From CAMPKL01 sp963805925 (GTDB taxonomy: Bacteria > Acidobacteriota > Terriglobia > Bryobacterales > UBA6623): a DNA stretch of 64,000 bases. The notes under the pieces were generated by a model, which searched no databases, was not told where the DNA came from, and worked only from the letters and a program-made list of their open reading frames with translations. Shown here in pieces: positions 42,149 through 50,330 of the stretch (the first letter of the stretch is position 1; every line of letters begins with the position of its first letter). The position numbers were made by a program, and so were the translations under genes. Location: NCBI GenBank assembly GCA_963805925.1, contig CAWDWB010000002.1, positions 124,001 through 188,000 on the forward strand. Direction: 5' to 3'.

Positions 42149-42245
42149 TCTGTTGCCCGGATTACGTGAAATGAGAATAGGCGGAAGATAGAGGCCTGAG
42201 AGTACCACAGTTTCGGCGGCTCGGCTCCAAGAGTATTTTCGTTCG

Positions 42246-43805
42246 TTATGCTTCAGCGGTGTCCGCACGGAAGCCGTCGGGCCTTTTCCTGTCTCGCTGG
42301 TGATACCGTTTTTTGACGGCCGTTCTCCAGGTTGCGTTGACGCCAATGCACTCGAGCTGTATTTGTTTTCCGAAATAGCGTGTAATTAATTCGGTTTTTG
42401 GGTGGAACTCCAGTGCAGGAGCTATGAGGATGAGCTTCGGCGGGGCTTGTGATATTTGCCGATTTGGAAAGTAACTCGTTATGAAGCTGGGAGAGGTCTT
42501 GATAATGGCGTCTACGGCTACCCAATATTCGAGTCCTTGGATTGGGAGTTGAATGTCGGCGGTCGCTTTGACTTCGAGTATGGCCAAGCGTCCTGACTGA
42601 TCGGCAGTGACGAGGTCGATGATGCCGCGGTCCAAACCGGCGATCGCTTCGGACTGGCTAAAGACAGGGGTCCCGTCGAAGGCGGGGTCGAGCTTGCGAA
42701 GGTCACGGCGTATCTGCGATTCGAGCCAACGCTCAGGATTGGCCCGATAGAGAGGGTGATGCTTGTCAGCGGCGCGCGGATTCCGGAACGATGCCAACTG
42801 ATCCGCGAGCCTCAGGACGTCGGTGAAGTTGTTTTGAGTGACGACCGTTTGCGTCTCGAGCCCGTAGACCATTTCGCCCGCTCGCGCGACGGCGAACTCC
42901 AGGCCCAGAATGCGCAGGGACAAGGAGCCATTGGCCTGGGCGACCGTCTCCACCCACGGACGTCGCTCGAACTCCGCGATCCAGTCCAGTAGAGGCGGTC
43001 CGAATACGGCGGGTCGATACCGTGCACGGAACAGCGTACGCGTGTTTCCCGCGTTGGCGACATCGATCTTTTGGACATTGCCTCTCGGGTCGTAGGCGTA
43101 GATTTCGTAGGCGGCAAGTTCGAGGTCTAGCCCGTGCAGGATGCGGCAGGTGCGCTCCTGCCGGCCGAGAGGCAAGAAGATGCGCAGCCCGACGACCGGA
43201 CGGCGACTATCAATGTGCCGCAAACTATCGAGCCAAAGCAGGCCGGTGGTGATGGCGCAGTCGCAGGCGTCGGCGCTGGATAGGGGAGGCGCCGCGACAA
43301 CCGCCCACGACAAATGCTTCTCGTCCATGCGGCAGCGAACGTGGCGGCCGGAGAGGCTGTGCTGAAGATCGGTATGTCCGGAAAGCCTTCTCACACGTGC
43401 GAGGGGGAATTCCCTGGCGATGAGCCGTCGGAGGAAGGTTTCCGATGATTGCCCGTCTGGAGAGCCGACACCGGAGGTTGCGGCAGAATCGATGATCGAT
43501 AGGCGGATGTCGCCTTGGGCGAAGCGTCTAGCTTTGAGTTCGATTTTGTTCCGAGAGACCGACGCGACGGCAGTCAAGCGCCGGACGATGGCGCCTTCCG
43601 GCCCCCAACTCTCAAGGATGACGCCTGTTGGCGTTGCTTCGATGCGCAGACGATCGCGCGCGATTCGAAGGGAAGGGCGACCGTCTTCCGCCAGAACGGG
43701 GCTTCTTGCCGCCTGAAGGAAACTCTCAAGCGCTTCTAGGATCTGCTGCGGATCCTGAAGGTTCCGGCGATCCAGGGCCGGGGACATGCGGACTGTGGAG
43801 ATCAT
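42246..43805 (-). CDS. Uncharacterised protein with PD-(D/E)XK-like motif
   Basis: The 519-residue product has no signal. Near residue 430 it has GIIDLVTADQSGRLAILEVKA, where the Asp and Glu-x-Lys, spaced by a strand-turn-strand, fit the active site of PD-(D/E)XK nucleases. A Gln further on is not evident. The N-terminal 400 residues are mixed alpha/beta with many Arg and no recognised fold. A nuclease or nucleic-acid-linked role is possible. The start is uncertain (ATG 43805 or 43787; no ribosome-binding site). Divergent from the MFS gene. Confidence 0.65.
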   Translation of the reverse strand: MISTVRMSPALDRRNLQDPQQILEALESFLQAARSPVLAEDGRPSLRIARDRLRIEATPTGVILESWGPEGAIVRRLTAVASVSRNKIELKARRFAQGDIRLSIIDSAATSGVGSPDGQSSETFLRRLIAREFPLARVRRLSGHTDLQHSLSGRHVRCRMDEKHLSWAVVAAPPLSSADACDCAITTGLLWLDSLRHIDSRRPVVGLRIFLPLGRQERTCRILHGLDLELAAYEIYAYDPRGNVQKIDVANAGNTRTLFRARYRPAVFGPPLLDWIAEFERRPWVETVAQANGSLSLRILGLEFAVARAGEMVYGLETQTVVTQNNFTDVLRLADQLASFRNPRAADKHHPLYRANPERWLESQIRRDLRKLDPAFDGTPVFSQSEAIAGLDRGIIDLVTADQSGRLAILEVKATADIQLPIQGLEYWVAVDAIIKTSPSFITSYFPNRQISQAPPKLILIAPALEFHPKTELITRYFGKQIQLECIGVNATWRTAVKKRYHQRDRKRPDGFRADTAEA

Positions 43806-43854
43806 ACGAAACCGACGGGGTCGCCGTCTTGCACCATTTCCCGAGGGAATGCGT

Positions 43855-43863
43855 TGATACAAT
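43855..43863 (+). promoter_or_regulatory. Candidate extended -10 box for the MFS gene
   Basis: TG-A-TACAAT is an extended -10 element. It ends eight bases before ATG 43871, so the transcript would be nearly leaderless. No ribosome-binding site is seen before this ATG, which fits. Confidence 0.4.
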
Positions 43864-43870
43864 CAGCGCG

Positions 43871-45073
43871 ATGACGGAGAGCTTTTACCGGGAGGGCCCT
43901 GGGTCGCGTTGGACTCCCGATCCGGCGCGAATGCGACAGGCGGCTCTTGGTCTGCTGAGCGCTGGTTTCTACGTCGGTCTGGCGGGCGCGTTACTGCCGC
44001 TATTGGCTACTCACTTCACTTTCAGCGCGGCGGTTGCCTTGCAATGGCAGGCAGCGCTGCTGGGCGGGACAGTGCTGGGCACCCTGGTCGGGCGCTGGTT
44101 GGCTCGTCTGCCGAGCGGAATCCAGGCGGTGAATGCGGCCGGAGCGATTGCGACTGCCGCGGCGCTTGCCTCGCTGGCCCTGGTTCCCGGGATGGAGCCG
44201 TTGAACTATGCCTCGGCGCTGATCGGCATAGGCTTGGGCCTGGCCTGTATCGCCTCTTCCTATGGGCTGGACGGCGTACTATCGGCGGGGCGCGCGGCGA
44301 GCGCACTTGACCTGGCGGCGGCTTGTTTCGGGTTTGGAGCCCTATGCGGAGGGTTGTTGTTGGTCATTCTGCGGCAGTGGCAGCCGCTCAGCCAGTCGGC
44401 AGCTATTGCCGCGGCACTGCTGCTGCTGACGGCGTTGGGCGTAAGGCTGCGAGGATCTCCGCCTGAAGCGGTCGCTTCGGCGGTCTTGACGCACCATTGG
44501 TACGACATGGTCCGGCCGACGCGCGTACTGATCTCCTTGTGTTTGGCCCTGCAGGCTGCGCTTTGGGGTGTGGCCGCGTTGTGGCTTGGATTCTACGCCA
44601 GCCGCGGGCTGGGAACCTCTCCGGGCTGGTCGGTCGGCCTGCCGGTACTCTATTGGGTCGGCTGGGTCAGCGGAAGAACCTCGATGATTCGGGCTGCTCG
44701 CCTGGGCCTGCTGCGTACGTCCGTGGCGGTTGCCGCGTTTGGAGCGTTGGCTTGCCTGTTCCTGGCGAACACGGAGGAACTCTCCGGCGCGGTGGCCGGC
44801 GCGTTACTTTTGGGGGCCGCAAGCGGATCGATGCAAGCAATCGTCCAGTCGCTGGCGGGCGGGCCGGATGTCGCGCTGCGCATGGTGGGCCGTTTCTTCG
44901 CCAGTACCGTCATCGCGGGATTGTTTGCGGCGACGGCGACGGGCCTGTTGCTGCAGGTGTTCGGCGTACGGTCGATCGTATGGGCGGTGGCCCTGGTCGG
45001 CGCGTTGCTGTGCGTCGGTTTAGCGGTTTTGGCCGTTGAGGCGCGACTCGCAGGCCGTCCCGCGGAGGCTTGA
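43871..45073 (+). CDS. MFS-like membrane transporter
   Basis: The 400-residue protein has about 11-12 membrane helices (for example LGLLSAGFYVGLAGALLPLL, ALASLALVPGMEPLNYASAL, VWAVALVGALLCVGLAVL). A GRWLARLP loop after helix 2 stands for the MFS motif A. The upstream extension to 43628 overlaps the divergent gene and lacks a membrane protein composition, so ATG 43871 is preferred. Substrate unknown. The next gene follows in the same direction after 55 bases. Confidence 0.75.
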   Translation: MTESFYREGPGSRWTPDPARMRQAALGLLSAGFYVGLAGALLPLLATHFTFSAAVALQWQAALLGGTVLGTLVGRWLARLPSGIQAVNAAGAIATAAALASLALVPGMEPLNYASALIGIGLGLACIASSYGLDGVLSAGRAASALDLAAACFGFGALCGGLLLVILRQWQPLSQSAAIAAALLLLTALGVRLRGSPPEAVASAVLTHHWYDMVRPTRVLISLCLALQAALWGVAALWLGFYASRGLGTSPGWSVGLPVLYWVGWVSGRTSMIRAARLGLLRTSVAVAAFGALACLFLANTEELSGAVAGALLLGAASGSMQAIVQSLAGGPDVALRMVGRFFASTVIAGLFAATATGLLLQVFGVRSIVWAVALVGALLCVGLAVLAVEARLAGRPAEA

Positions 45074-45128
45074 GTATGGAACAATGCTCGAAAGCTCCTG
45101 GGCGGGTTTGATCCGCCGCCGGTCCTAA

Positions 45129-46412
45129 ATGAAGCGTTCCGCTCGCGATCCTCGATATTTGGCAGTGCTGGCTTTGGCTGCTGCGGCGATTCTGCTGGTG
45201 GGGAATTGGCTGCGCCCGGCCAGGAACGTCGAGGAAGGCGCTACGCAGCCCTTGTCCACGGAGAGCGCTTTGATGCAGCTCCCCAGACTTACGCAGCGGC
45301 GTTCGATTGAGGATCGCGTCGAGTTTGTGCGGCAACTTACGGCGAACCGGAATCCCTATATTTATCGACTGAGTGCGGCCGGCCAAAGCGCGGTCCTTTG
45401 GAATGCGGCGACGCTGATTACGGCACGGACGAATGGGCACACGCCCTCCCCAGAAACGGCGACTGGAGTAGGGACGGCGCCGCTGGAGGCGTCGATTGCC
45501 ACTGCCGGGCCGCAGTTGCCGCTGGCGATCTTGACGACGAATGTGGAGCGCCCTCCGTTGCGCATCGAACGCGTCGCAGCTACGGCGTTCCCGGACGGCT
45601 CGTGGATGCTGGCGTTGTGGCGCTCGGCAGACGGCTCACTTGCTTGGTCAGAAGGACAGTATTTGCAGACCCGACGCACGAATTGCGGCGATTTGATGCC
45701 GGCGCAAACGCTGGCTTCCACGATTGAGTTGAGCCCCAAGATGGCCGGAGCAGGAGTATTCAGTTTGGACGGGGCGCTCATCGGCGTTGTCGGACGATGT
45801 GACGGCGGGTTGGCAATCTTAGGCGTGCAGGCTATCGAACTTCTGTCTGGGCGTCCGAACGGTTTGAATGAACGCTTGCTGGAGCGCTACGGGATGCGGA
45901 TCGGCGAGCCCGACGACGATGAAAAAGCGGCTCTGCGTATTCGTCAGGGCCTGTTGGTTCGAGAAGTCTGGAAGGGCTACCAAGCTTACGCCTCGGGGCT
46001 GCGGCCAGGAGATGTGATCACCGGCATCGACGGAACGGAGCTAACGGCGTTGGATGAGTTGCACCGATTGGTATTGCCTGTGGCGCAGGAGATTTTCGAA
46101 CTGCAAGTTGCGACACATGGCCGACAGAGATCCGTTTCGCTTCGCGCGCGGCCCGAGGTAAAGCCGGACTTTTCTTCAGCAGGCGTGCTACTGGCCGCGA
46201 AGGAGCCGGGAGTATTGATTTCAAAGGTGGCGGGCGAGAGTCCGTTCGCCGCGCTGGGCGCTCGAGAGGGAGACAGAGTGCTTACGCTTGATGGCCGGCC
46301 TTTTGACGATGCCGCCGCCGCGGGCCTCTATTTGGAGAGAGCCAAGGGACCGGTATGGGCGACCGTTTGCAGAGATCAACGAGTTTGGGGAGCGCTGATC
46401 TCGCATGAATGA
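45129..46412 (+). CDS. HtrA/DegP-like protein with two PDZ domains and lost protease site
   Basis: The 427-residue product has an N-terminal membrane anchor (LAVLALAAAAILLVGNWL). Residues about 90-245 have the strand plan of the HtrA protease domain and end in IELSPKMAGAGVFSLDGALIGVV; the usual GNSGGP with catalytic Ser is replaced by MAGAG. Two PDZ domains follow (about 265-345 with AYASGLRPGDVITGIDGTEL, about 350-425 with AALGAREGDRVLTLDGRPF). It can bind peptides but should not cut them. It overlaps the antiporter gene by eight bases, so the two are probably coupled. Confidence 0.75.
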   Translation: MKRSARDPRYLAVLALAAAAILLVGNWLRPARNVEEGATQPLSTESALMQLPRLTQRRSIEDRVEFVRQLTANRNPYIYRLSAAGQSAVLWNAATLITARTNGHTPSPETATGVGTAPLEASIATAGPQLPLAILTTNVERPPLRIERVAATAFPDGSWMLALWRSADGSLAWSEGQYLQTRRTNCGDLMPAQTLASTIELSPKMAGAGVFSLDGALIGVVGRCDGGLAILGVQAIELLSGRPNGLNERLLERYGMRIGEPDDDEKAALRIRQGLLVREVWKGYQAYASGLRPGDVITGIDGTELTALDELHRLVLPVAQEIFELQVATHGRQRSVSLRARPEVKPDFSSAGVLLAAKEPGVLISKVAGESPFAALGAREGDRVLTLDGRPFDDAAAAGLYLERAKGPVWATVCRDQRVWGALISHE

Positions 46413-47622
46413 GATTATTTCCCTGGGCGTGATTCTGCTGCTGGCATTGCTGGCAGGCCATCTCGTTCAGATCCTGCGTTTGCCGGAGGTCACCGGCTAC
46501 ATTCTGGCGGGAGTCGCTCTGGGTCCGTCGGTCTTGGGCTGGATCAGCGGCGAGAACTTGCAGGCGCTGGGCGTGTTTAGCGAAGTGGCGCTGGGGCTGA
46601 TTTTGTTCTCAATCGGGTCGGTTTTTGAGTACCGGCTGCTGGTTCGCTTCGGGACGCGCATTCTGTGGCTGACGCTGGCCGAGTCGACGCTGTCGGGCAC
46701 GATCGTCGCCGTCGGAATCCTCCTACTGGGACAGCCCTGGCAGATTGCCCTGCTGCTGGGCGCTATCGCCATAGCGACGGCGCCGGCGTCGACTTTGATG
46801 GTCATCCGCGAGTGCGGCGCGCGCGGCCCGCTAAGCGATGCGCTGACCGGCATCATCGCGTTGAATAACATCTGTTGCATCATCGCCTTCAGCCTGGTGG
46901 CCTCGGCGATCGATCTGACGGCGAATTGGGCAGGGGTCGGGGAATTGCTGCCGACTCTTTTTCAGGCAATCTTCCCGCTCTTCTGGCAGCTGTTGGGTTC
47001 GGTGGCGCTGGGCTTTTTGGTGGGGCTGATGCTGGCTGGCTGGTCGACCCAGGTGACCGAAACGGGTGAGATGCTGATTCTGCTGGCCGGTTCGATCCTG
47101 CTGTGCGTGGGCGCGGCGCGCTGGTTTGGGTTGTCGACGCTGGTGGCGAGTTTGGCGGTCGGAGCGACGATGGTCAATCTCTCGCAGCGCAGCCGCAAGC
47201 TGTTTGACACGTTGGGCGGTACGGATCCGCCGTTCTACGCGATCTTTTTCGTCATCGTCGGCGCCGATCTGGATGTGTCGTCCATCCGGGAGATTGGGTC
47301 GTTGGGTCTCGTCTACTTGGTGGGGAGATCCGTGGGCAAGTTCTTGGGCGCACGGCTCGGCGCCAAGCTGCTGAATTTGGACGCGAATGTACAGAAGTAC
47401 CTCGGCTTTGCGCTGATGGCGCAGGCGGGATTGGCGATTGGACTGATGTTATCGATTGAGCAGCGCTACCCGGATTACTACCCGGTGATGCACGCGGTGA
47501 TTTTGTCTTCGGTGACTTTGTGCGAAATGTTCGGGCCGGTCAGCGCCCGGTTTGCCATCGTCGGGGCAGGGGAGTCCAAGGACAAGGGCTCCGACGCGGG
47601 CTCTATCTGGGCGCTGGAGTAG
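46405..47622 (+). CDS. Cation:proton antiporter, CPA2 (Kef-type) family
   Basis: The 405-residue protein has about 12-13 membrane helices. VILLLALLAGHLVQILRLPEVTGYILAGVALGPSVLG is the typical CPA2 N-terminus (read in overlapping parts: LAGHLVQILRLPEVTGYI, LAGVALGPSVLG). GAIAIATAPASTLMVIRE lies at the position of the ion-binding helix; the pair of Asp seen in NhaA-type members is not present, Thr/Ala being found instead. No TrkA-N domain follows, so it is the short form. It could export Na+ or K+ in exchange for protons. Confidence 0.85.
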   Translation: MNEIISLGVILLLALLAGHLVQILRLPEVTGYILAGVALGPSVLGWISGENLQALGVFSEVALGLILFSIGSVFEYRLLVRFGTRILWLTLAESTLSGTIVAVGILLLGQPWQIALLLGAIAIATAPASTLMVIRECGARGPLSDALTGIIALNNICCIIAFSLVASAIDLTANWAGVGELLPTLFQAIFPLFWQLLGSVALGFLVGLMLAGWSTQVTETGEMLILLAGSILLCVGAARWFGLSTLVASLAVGATMVNLSQRSRKLFDTLGGTDPPFYAIFFVIVGADLDVSSIREIGSLGLVYLVGRSVGKFLGARLGAKLLNLDANVQKYLGFALMAQAGLAIGLMLSIEQRYPDYYPVMHAVILSSVTLCEMFGPVSARFAIVGAGESKDKGSDAGSIWALE

Positions 47623-47913
47623 CTAGCCGTTGCGGGAAATCTTCCTGGCGCGCAGGAACGACGAGATGCCAAACCAGCAAAGCAGCAGGACCATGCCGCA
47701 TAGCGCGAGCAACTGCCAGAAACGGTCCGGCCTCTCATCAAGCTGCCGGAAAGTATGGATTAGGCCCTGCGCCCCGAACATGAGGAACAGGGCAAGCGCC
47801 AAGAAGACGACGCCCATGATTTCGTTGAACAGTTGGCGGGCGAGCGCCCACAACTTGGGAACGAAGTTCAGAACCTCGCCCCAACCGGCCGATGCTGCTC
47901 GAAGAAGTTTCAT
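47623..47913 (-). CDS. Small membrane protein of unknown function
   Basis: The 96-residue product has two membrane helices (IMGVVFLALALFLMFGAQGL and FWQLLALCGMVLLLCWFGI) joined by a short charged loop. No family is recognised. It is convergent with the antiporter gene and the two stop codons touch (TAG on plus at 47620-47622, then the CTA of the minus gene). A TAGAAT at 47923-47928 on the minus strand may be its -10 box. Confidence 0.65.
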   Translation of the reverse strand: MKLLRAASAGWGEVLNFVPKLWALARQLFNEIMGVVFLALALFLMFGAQGLIHTFRQLDERPDRFWQLLALCGMVLLLCWFGISSFLRARKISRNG

Positions 47914-47976
47914 CCTGGAAGCATTCTAAAACGCTCAGGCAAACGAATAGCCTGCTGCGACTAGTATAAGAAAGCC

Positions 47977-48600
47977 ATGTCTGAGTCGACCTACCAAGAT
48001 CCTAAGTTCACCCTGAGCAAAATTTATACCCGAGGAGGCGACAAGGGGCAAACCAGCTTGGTCAACGGCCGCCGGGTCGCCAAAGATGATCCGAAGGTCG
48101 AGGCCTATGGGGCGGTCGATGAACTGAACGCGCGGGTCGGCGTGGCTCGCGTCACGACGAACGAGATGGGCTTGAACGAGCTGGAAGAGTTCGCGGCGAT
48201 CCTTCTCCGGGTGCAGCATGAGTTGTTCAACCTGGGGTCGCTGCTGGCGACGGACCCGGACAAAGTCGGCCCCAAGCAGCCCAGAGTCGCCGAGGCCGAT
48301 GTCGCTCAGCTGGAGAAAGAGATCGACGAGATGAACCAGGAGTTGCCGCGGCTCAACTCGTTTACGCTGCCCGGAGGGTGCCGGCTGGATGCGGAACTGC
48401 ACCTGTGCCGCACGGGCTGCCGTGAGGCGGAGCGGCGCGTCATTACGCTGAGCTCGCTGGAGCAGGTAGACCCTTTTGCCATCGCCTACTTGAACCGCCT
48501 CAGCGACGCCTTTTTCGTTTGGAGCCGCTGGGCTTGCTGCCGCATCGGGGCGCCAGAGACGCTTTGGCAGCCGAGTTTGGCAAGTTCCGGCAAGGTCTGA
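47977..48600 (+). CDS. Cob(I)alamin adenosyltransferase, PduO-type
   Basis: The 207-residue enzyme transfers the adenosyl group of ATP to cob(I)alamin or cob(I)yrinic acid. SKIYTRGGDKGQTSLVNGRR is the ATP-binding N-terminal motif and KVEAYGAVDELNA follows; FTLPGGCRLDAELHLCRTGC and REAERRV hold the further substrate contacts. Length and order are normal for PduO. TATAAG at 47965-47970 lies six bases upstream of the ATG. It suggests the organism uses adenosylcobalamin. Confidence 0.92.
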   Translation: MSESTYQDPKFTLSKIYTRGGDKGQTSLVNGRRVAKDDPKVEAYGAVDELNARVGVARVTTNEMGLNELEEFAAILLRVQHELFNLGSLLATDPDKVGPKQPRVAEADVAQLEKEIDEMNQELPRLNSFTLPGGCRLDAELHLCRTGCREAERRVITLSSLEQVDPFAIAYLNRLSDAFFVWSRWACCRIGAPETLWQPSLASSGKV

Positions 48601-48631
48601 ACCCGGTAACGGCCTGAGCGCCGGGACGGCC

Positions 48632-48637
48632 TATAAT
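48632..48637 (+). promoter_or_regulatory. Candidate -10 box for purM
   Basis: TATAAT lies 14 bases before ATG 48652, which leaves a leader of roughly seven bases. The -35 region is poor. Confidence 0.4.
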
Positions 48638-48651
48638 GGTCGATTCCGCTC

Positions 48652-49710
48652 ATGTCGCAGAATCGTCCCGCCACGTACAAGGATGCCGGCGTCAATATTG
48701 ATGAGGCAGATCGTTCCACGGCCAAGATTAAACGCTTGGCGGGGGACACATTCAACAGCCGCGTGCTGACCGGAATCGGTTCGTTCGGCGCTGCATATGC
48801 ACTGGGCGGGCTGAAACTCAAGGACCCGGTGCTGATCAGTTCCGCCGACGGAGTGGGCACGAAGCTCAACGTCGCTTTCGCGATGGGGATCTACGACACG
48901 GTTGGACAGGACCTGGTCAACCACTGCATCAACGACATCGCCGTGCAGGGCGCGCGCCCTCTGTTTTTTCTCGACTATTTCGCCGTGGGCCGTCTGGAAG
49001 CCGAAGTTGCCGAAGAAGTCGTGCGCGGCCTATCGATCGCCTGCAAACAGAATGGCGTTTCGCTGATCGGCGGCGAGACGGCGGAGATGCCCGGCATGTA
49101 TCGCTCGGGCGAGTTCGACTTGGCGGGATTCATCGTTGGCGCTGCCGAACGCAAGGAACTGACCCGGGCGAGTCGGGCGAATGTGGGTGACGTGCTGATC
49201 GGGCTGCCTTCGACGGGGTTGCAAACGAACGGTTATTCATTGGCCCGCCGGTTGATGTTTGAGACGGGCGGATATGCGCCGGCACAGATTGTCCCAGCGT
49301 TAGGAATCTCGGCCGGGGAGGAGTTGCTCAAGATTCACTCCAGCTACCTGAAGCCGATTCGTCTGCTGCATGAGGCGGGACTGATGCGCGGCGCCGCGCA
49401 TATTACCGGCGGCGGCATTACGGACAATACGCCGCGTATGCTGCCGGACGGCACGACGGCGAAGATTCGTCTCGGTTCTTGGCCGGTGTTGCCGATTTTC
49501 GACCTGCTGCGCGGTCTGGGCCACGTGGCCGAAGAAGAAATGCTGCGCACGTTCAACATGGGCGTGGGGATGATCATTGCGGTGTCGAAGTCCTCGAAGG
49601 CGAAGGCGTTGAAACTGCTGGAGACCGAAGGACAGACCGCCTACGTGATCGGCGAGGTCGTCAAGGCGTCCCGCGCCGGCGCGAAGGCGAAGGTCGTCTA
49701 CGAGCGATGA
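48652..49710 (+). CDS. purM: Phosphoribosylformylglycinamidine cyclo-ligase (AIR synthetase)
   Basis: This 352-residue enzyme closes the imidazole ring in purine synthesis. TYKDAGVNIDEADRSTAKIK is the PurM N-terminus, ISSADGVGTKLNVAFAMG and LVNHCINDIAVQGARPLFFLDY form the ATP/substrate region, and ITGGGITDNTPRMLPDG lies in the C-terminal half. The stop overlaps the purN start (ATGA). Confidence 0.97.
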   Translation: MSQNRPATYKDAGVNIDEADRSTAKIKRLAGDTFNSRVLTGIGSFGAAYALGGLKLKDPVLISSADGVGTKLNVAFAMGIYDTVGQDLVNHCINDIAVQGARPLFFLDYFAVGRLEAEVAEEVVRGLSIACKQNGVSLIGGETAEMPGMYRSGEFDLAGFIVGAAERKELTRASRANVGDVLIGLPSTGLQTNGYSLARRLMFETGGYAPAQIVPALGISAGEELLKIHSSYLKPIRLLHEAGLMRGAAHITGGGITDNTPRMLPDGTTAKIRLGSWPVLPIFDLLRGLGHVAEEEMLRTFNMGVGMIIAVSKSSKAKALKLLETEGQTAYVIGEVVKASRAGAKAKVVYER

Positions 49711-50312
49711 AGAAGCTGGGGGTCCTGCTCTCGGGGAGGGGATCGAACTTCGAGGCAATCGCCGCTGCTGTTCGAGAGGGACGTATTGAGGCGGAAATCG
49801 CCGTGGTGATCTCGAACAAGCCGGCAGCGCCGGGTTTGGCGCGCGCCAAGGAACTGGGAATCCCTGCTGAATCGATTCCTTCGAAAGGGACGCGGCGCGA
49901 GGAGTACGATCAGCGAGTGGCTTTGCGGCTCAAGGAGTACGGCGTCGATCTGGTTTGTCTGGCCGGATTCATGCGGCTGCTGAGCGCCGGCTTCGTCGAG
50001 GAGTTTCCCCAGAAGATCGTCAATATTCATCCGTCGTTGTTGCCGGCATTTCCGGGTCTGGATGCGCAGGCTCAGGCCTTGGAACACGGAGTGCGATATG
50101 CCGGTTGTACGGTACATTTCGTGGACGAGAACTTGGATTCGGGGCCGATCATAGAGCAGGCGGTTGTGCCGGTTCTGGAAGGGGACGATGAGCACACGCT
50201 CTCTGCCCGCATCTTGAAAGAAGAGCATCGCATTTACCCCGAAGCGATCCAGACGATCGTCTCGGGTGACTACAGGGTTGTTGGCCGCCGCGTTTTGCGC
50301 GGCCGAGCCTAG
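49707..50312 (+). CDS. purN: Phosphoribosylglycinamide formyltransferase
   Basis: The 201-residue enzyme transfers a formyl group from 10-formyltetrahydrofolate to GAR. MKKLGVLLSGRGSNFEAIAA is the substrate-binding N-terminus; CLAGFMRLLS and KIVNIHPSLLPAFPG (catalytic Asn and His), and GCTVHFVDENLDSGPIIEQ with the catalytic Asp follow. The start at 49707 overlaps the purM stop, so the pair is coupled. A longer upstream frame is purM read out of phase. Confidence 0.96.
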   Translation: MKKLGVLLSGRGSNFEAIAAAVREGRIEAEIAVVISNKPAAPGLARAKELGIPAESIPSKGTRREEYDQRVALRLKEYGVDLVCLAGFMRLLSAGFVEEFPQKIVNIHPSLLPAFPGLDAQAQALEHGVRYAGCTVHFVDENLDSGPIIEQAVVPVLEGDDEHTLSARILKEEHRIYPEAIQTIVSGDYRVVGRRVLRGRA

Positions 50313-50330
50313 ACCGTCATTTCTTGCATC

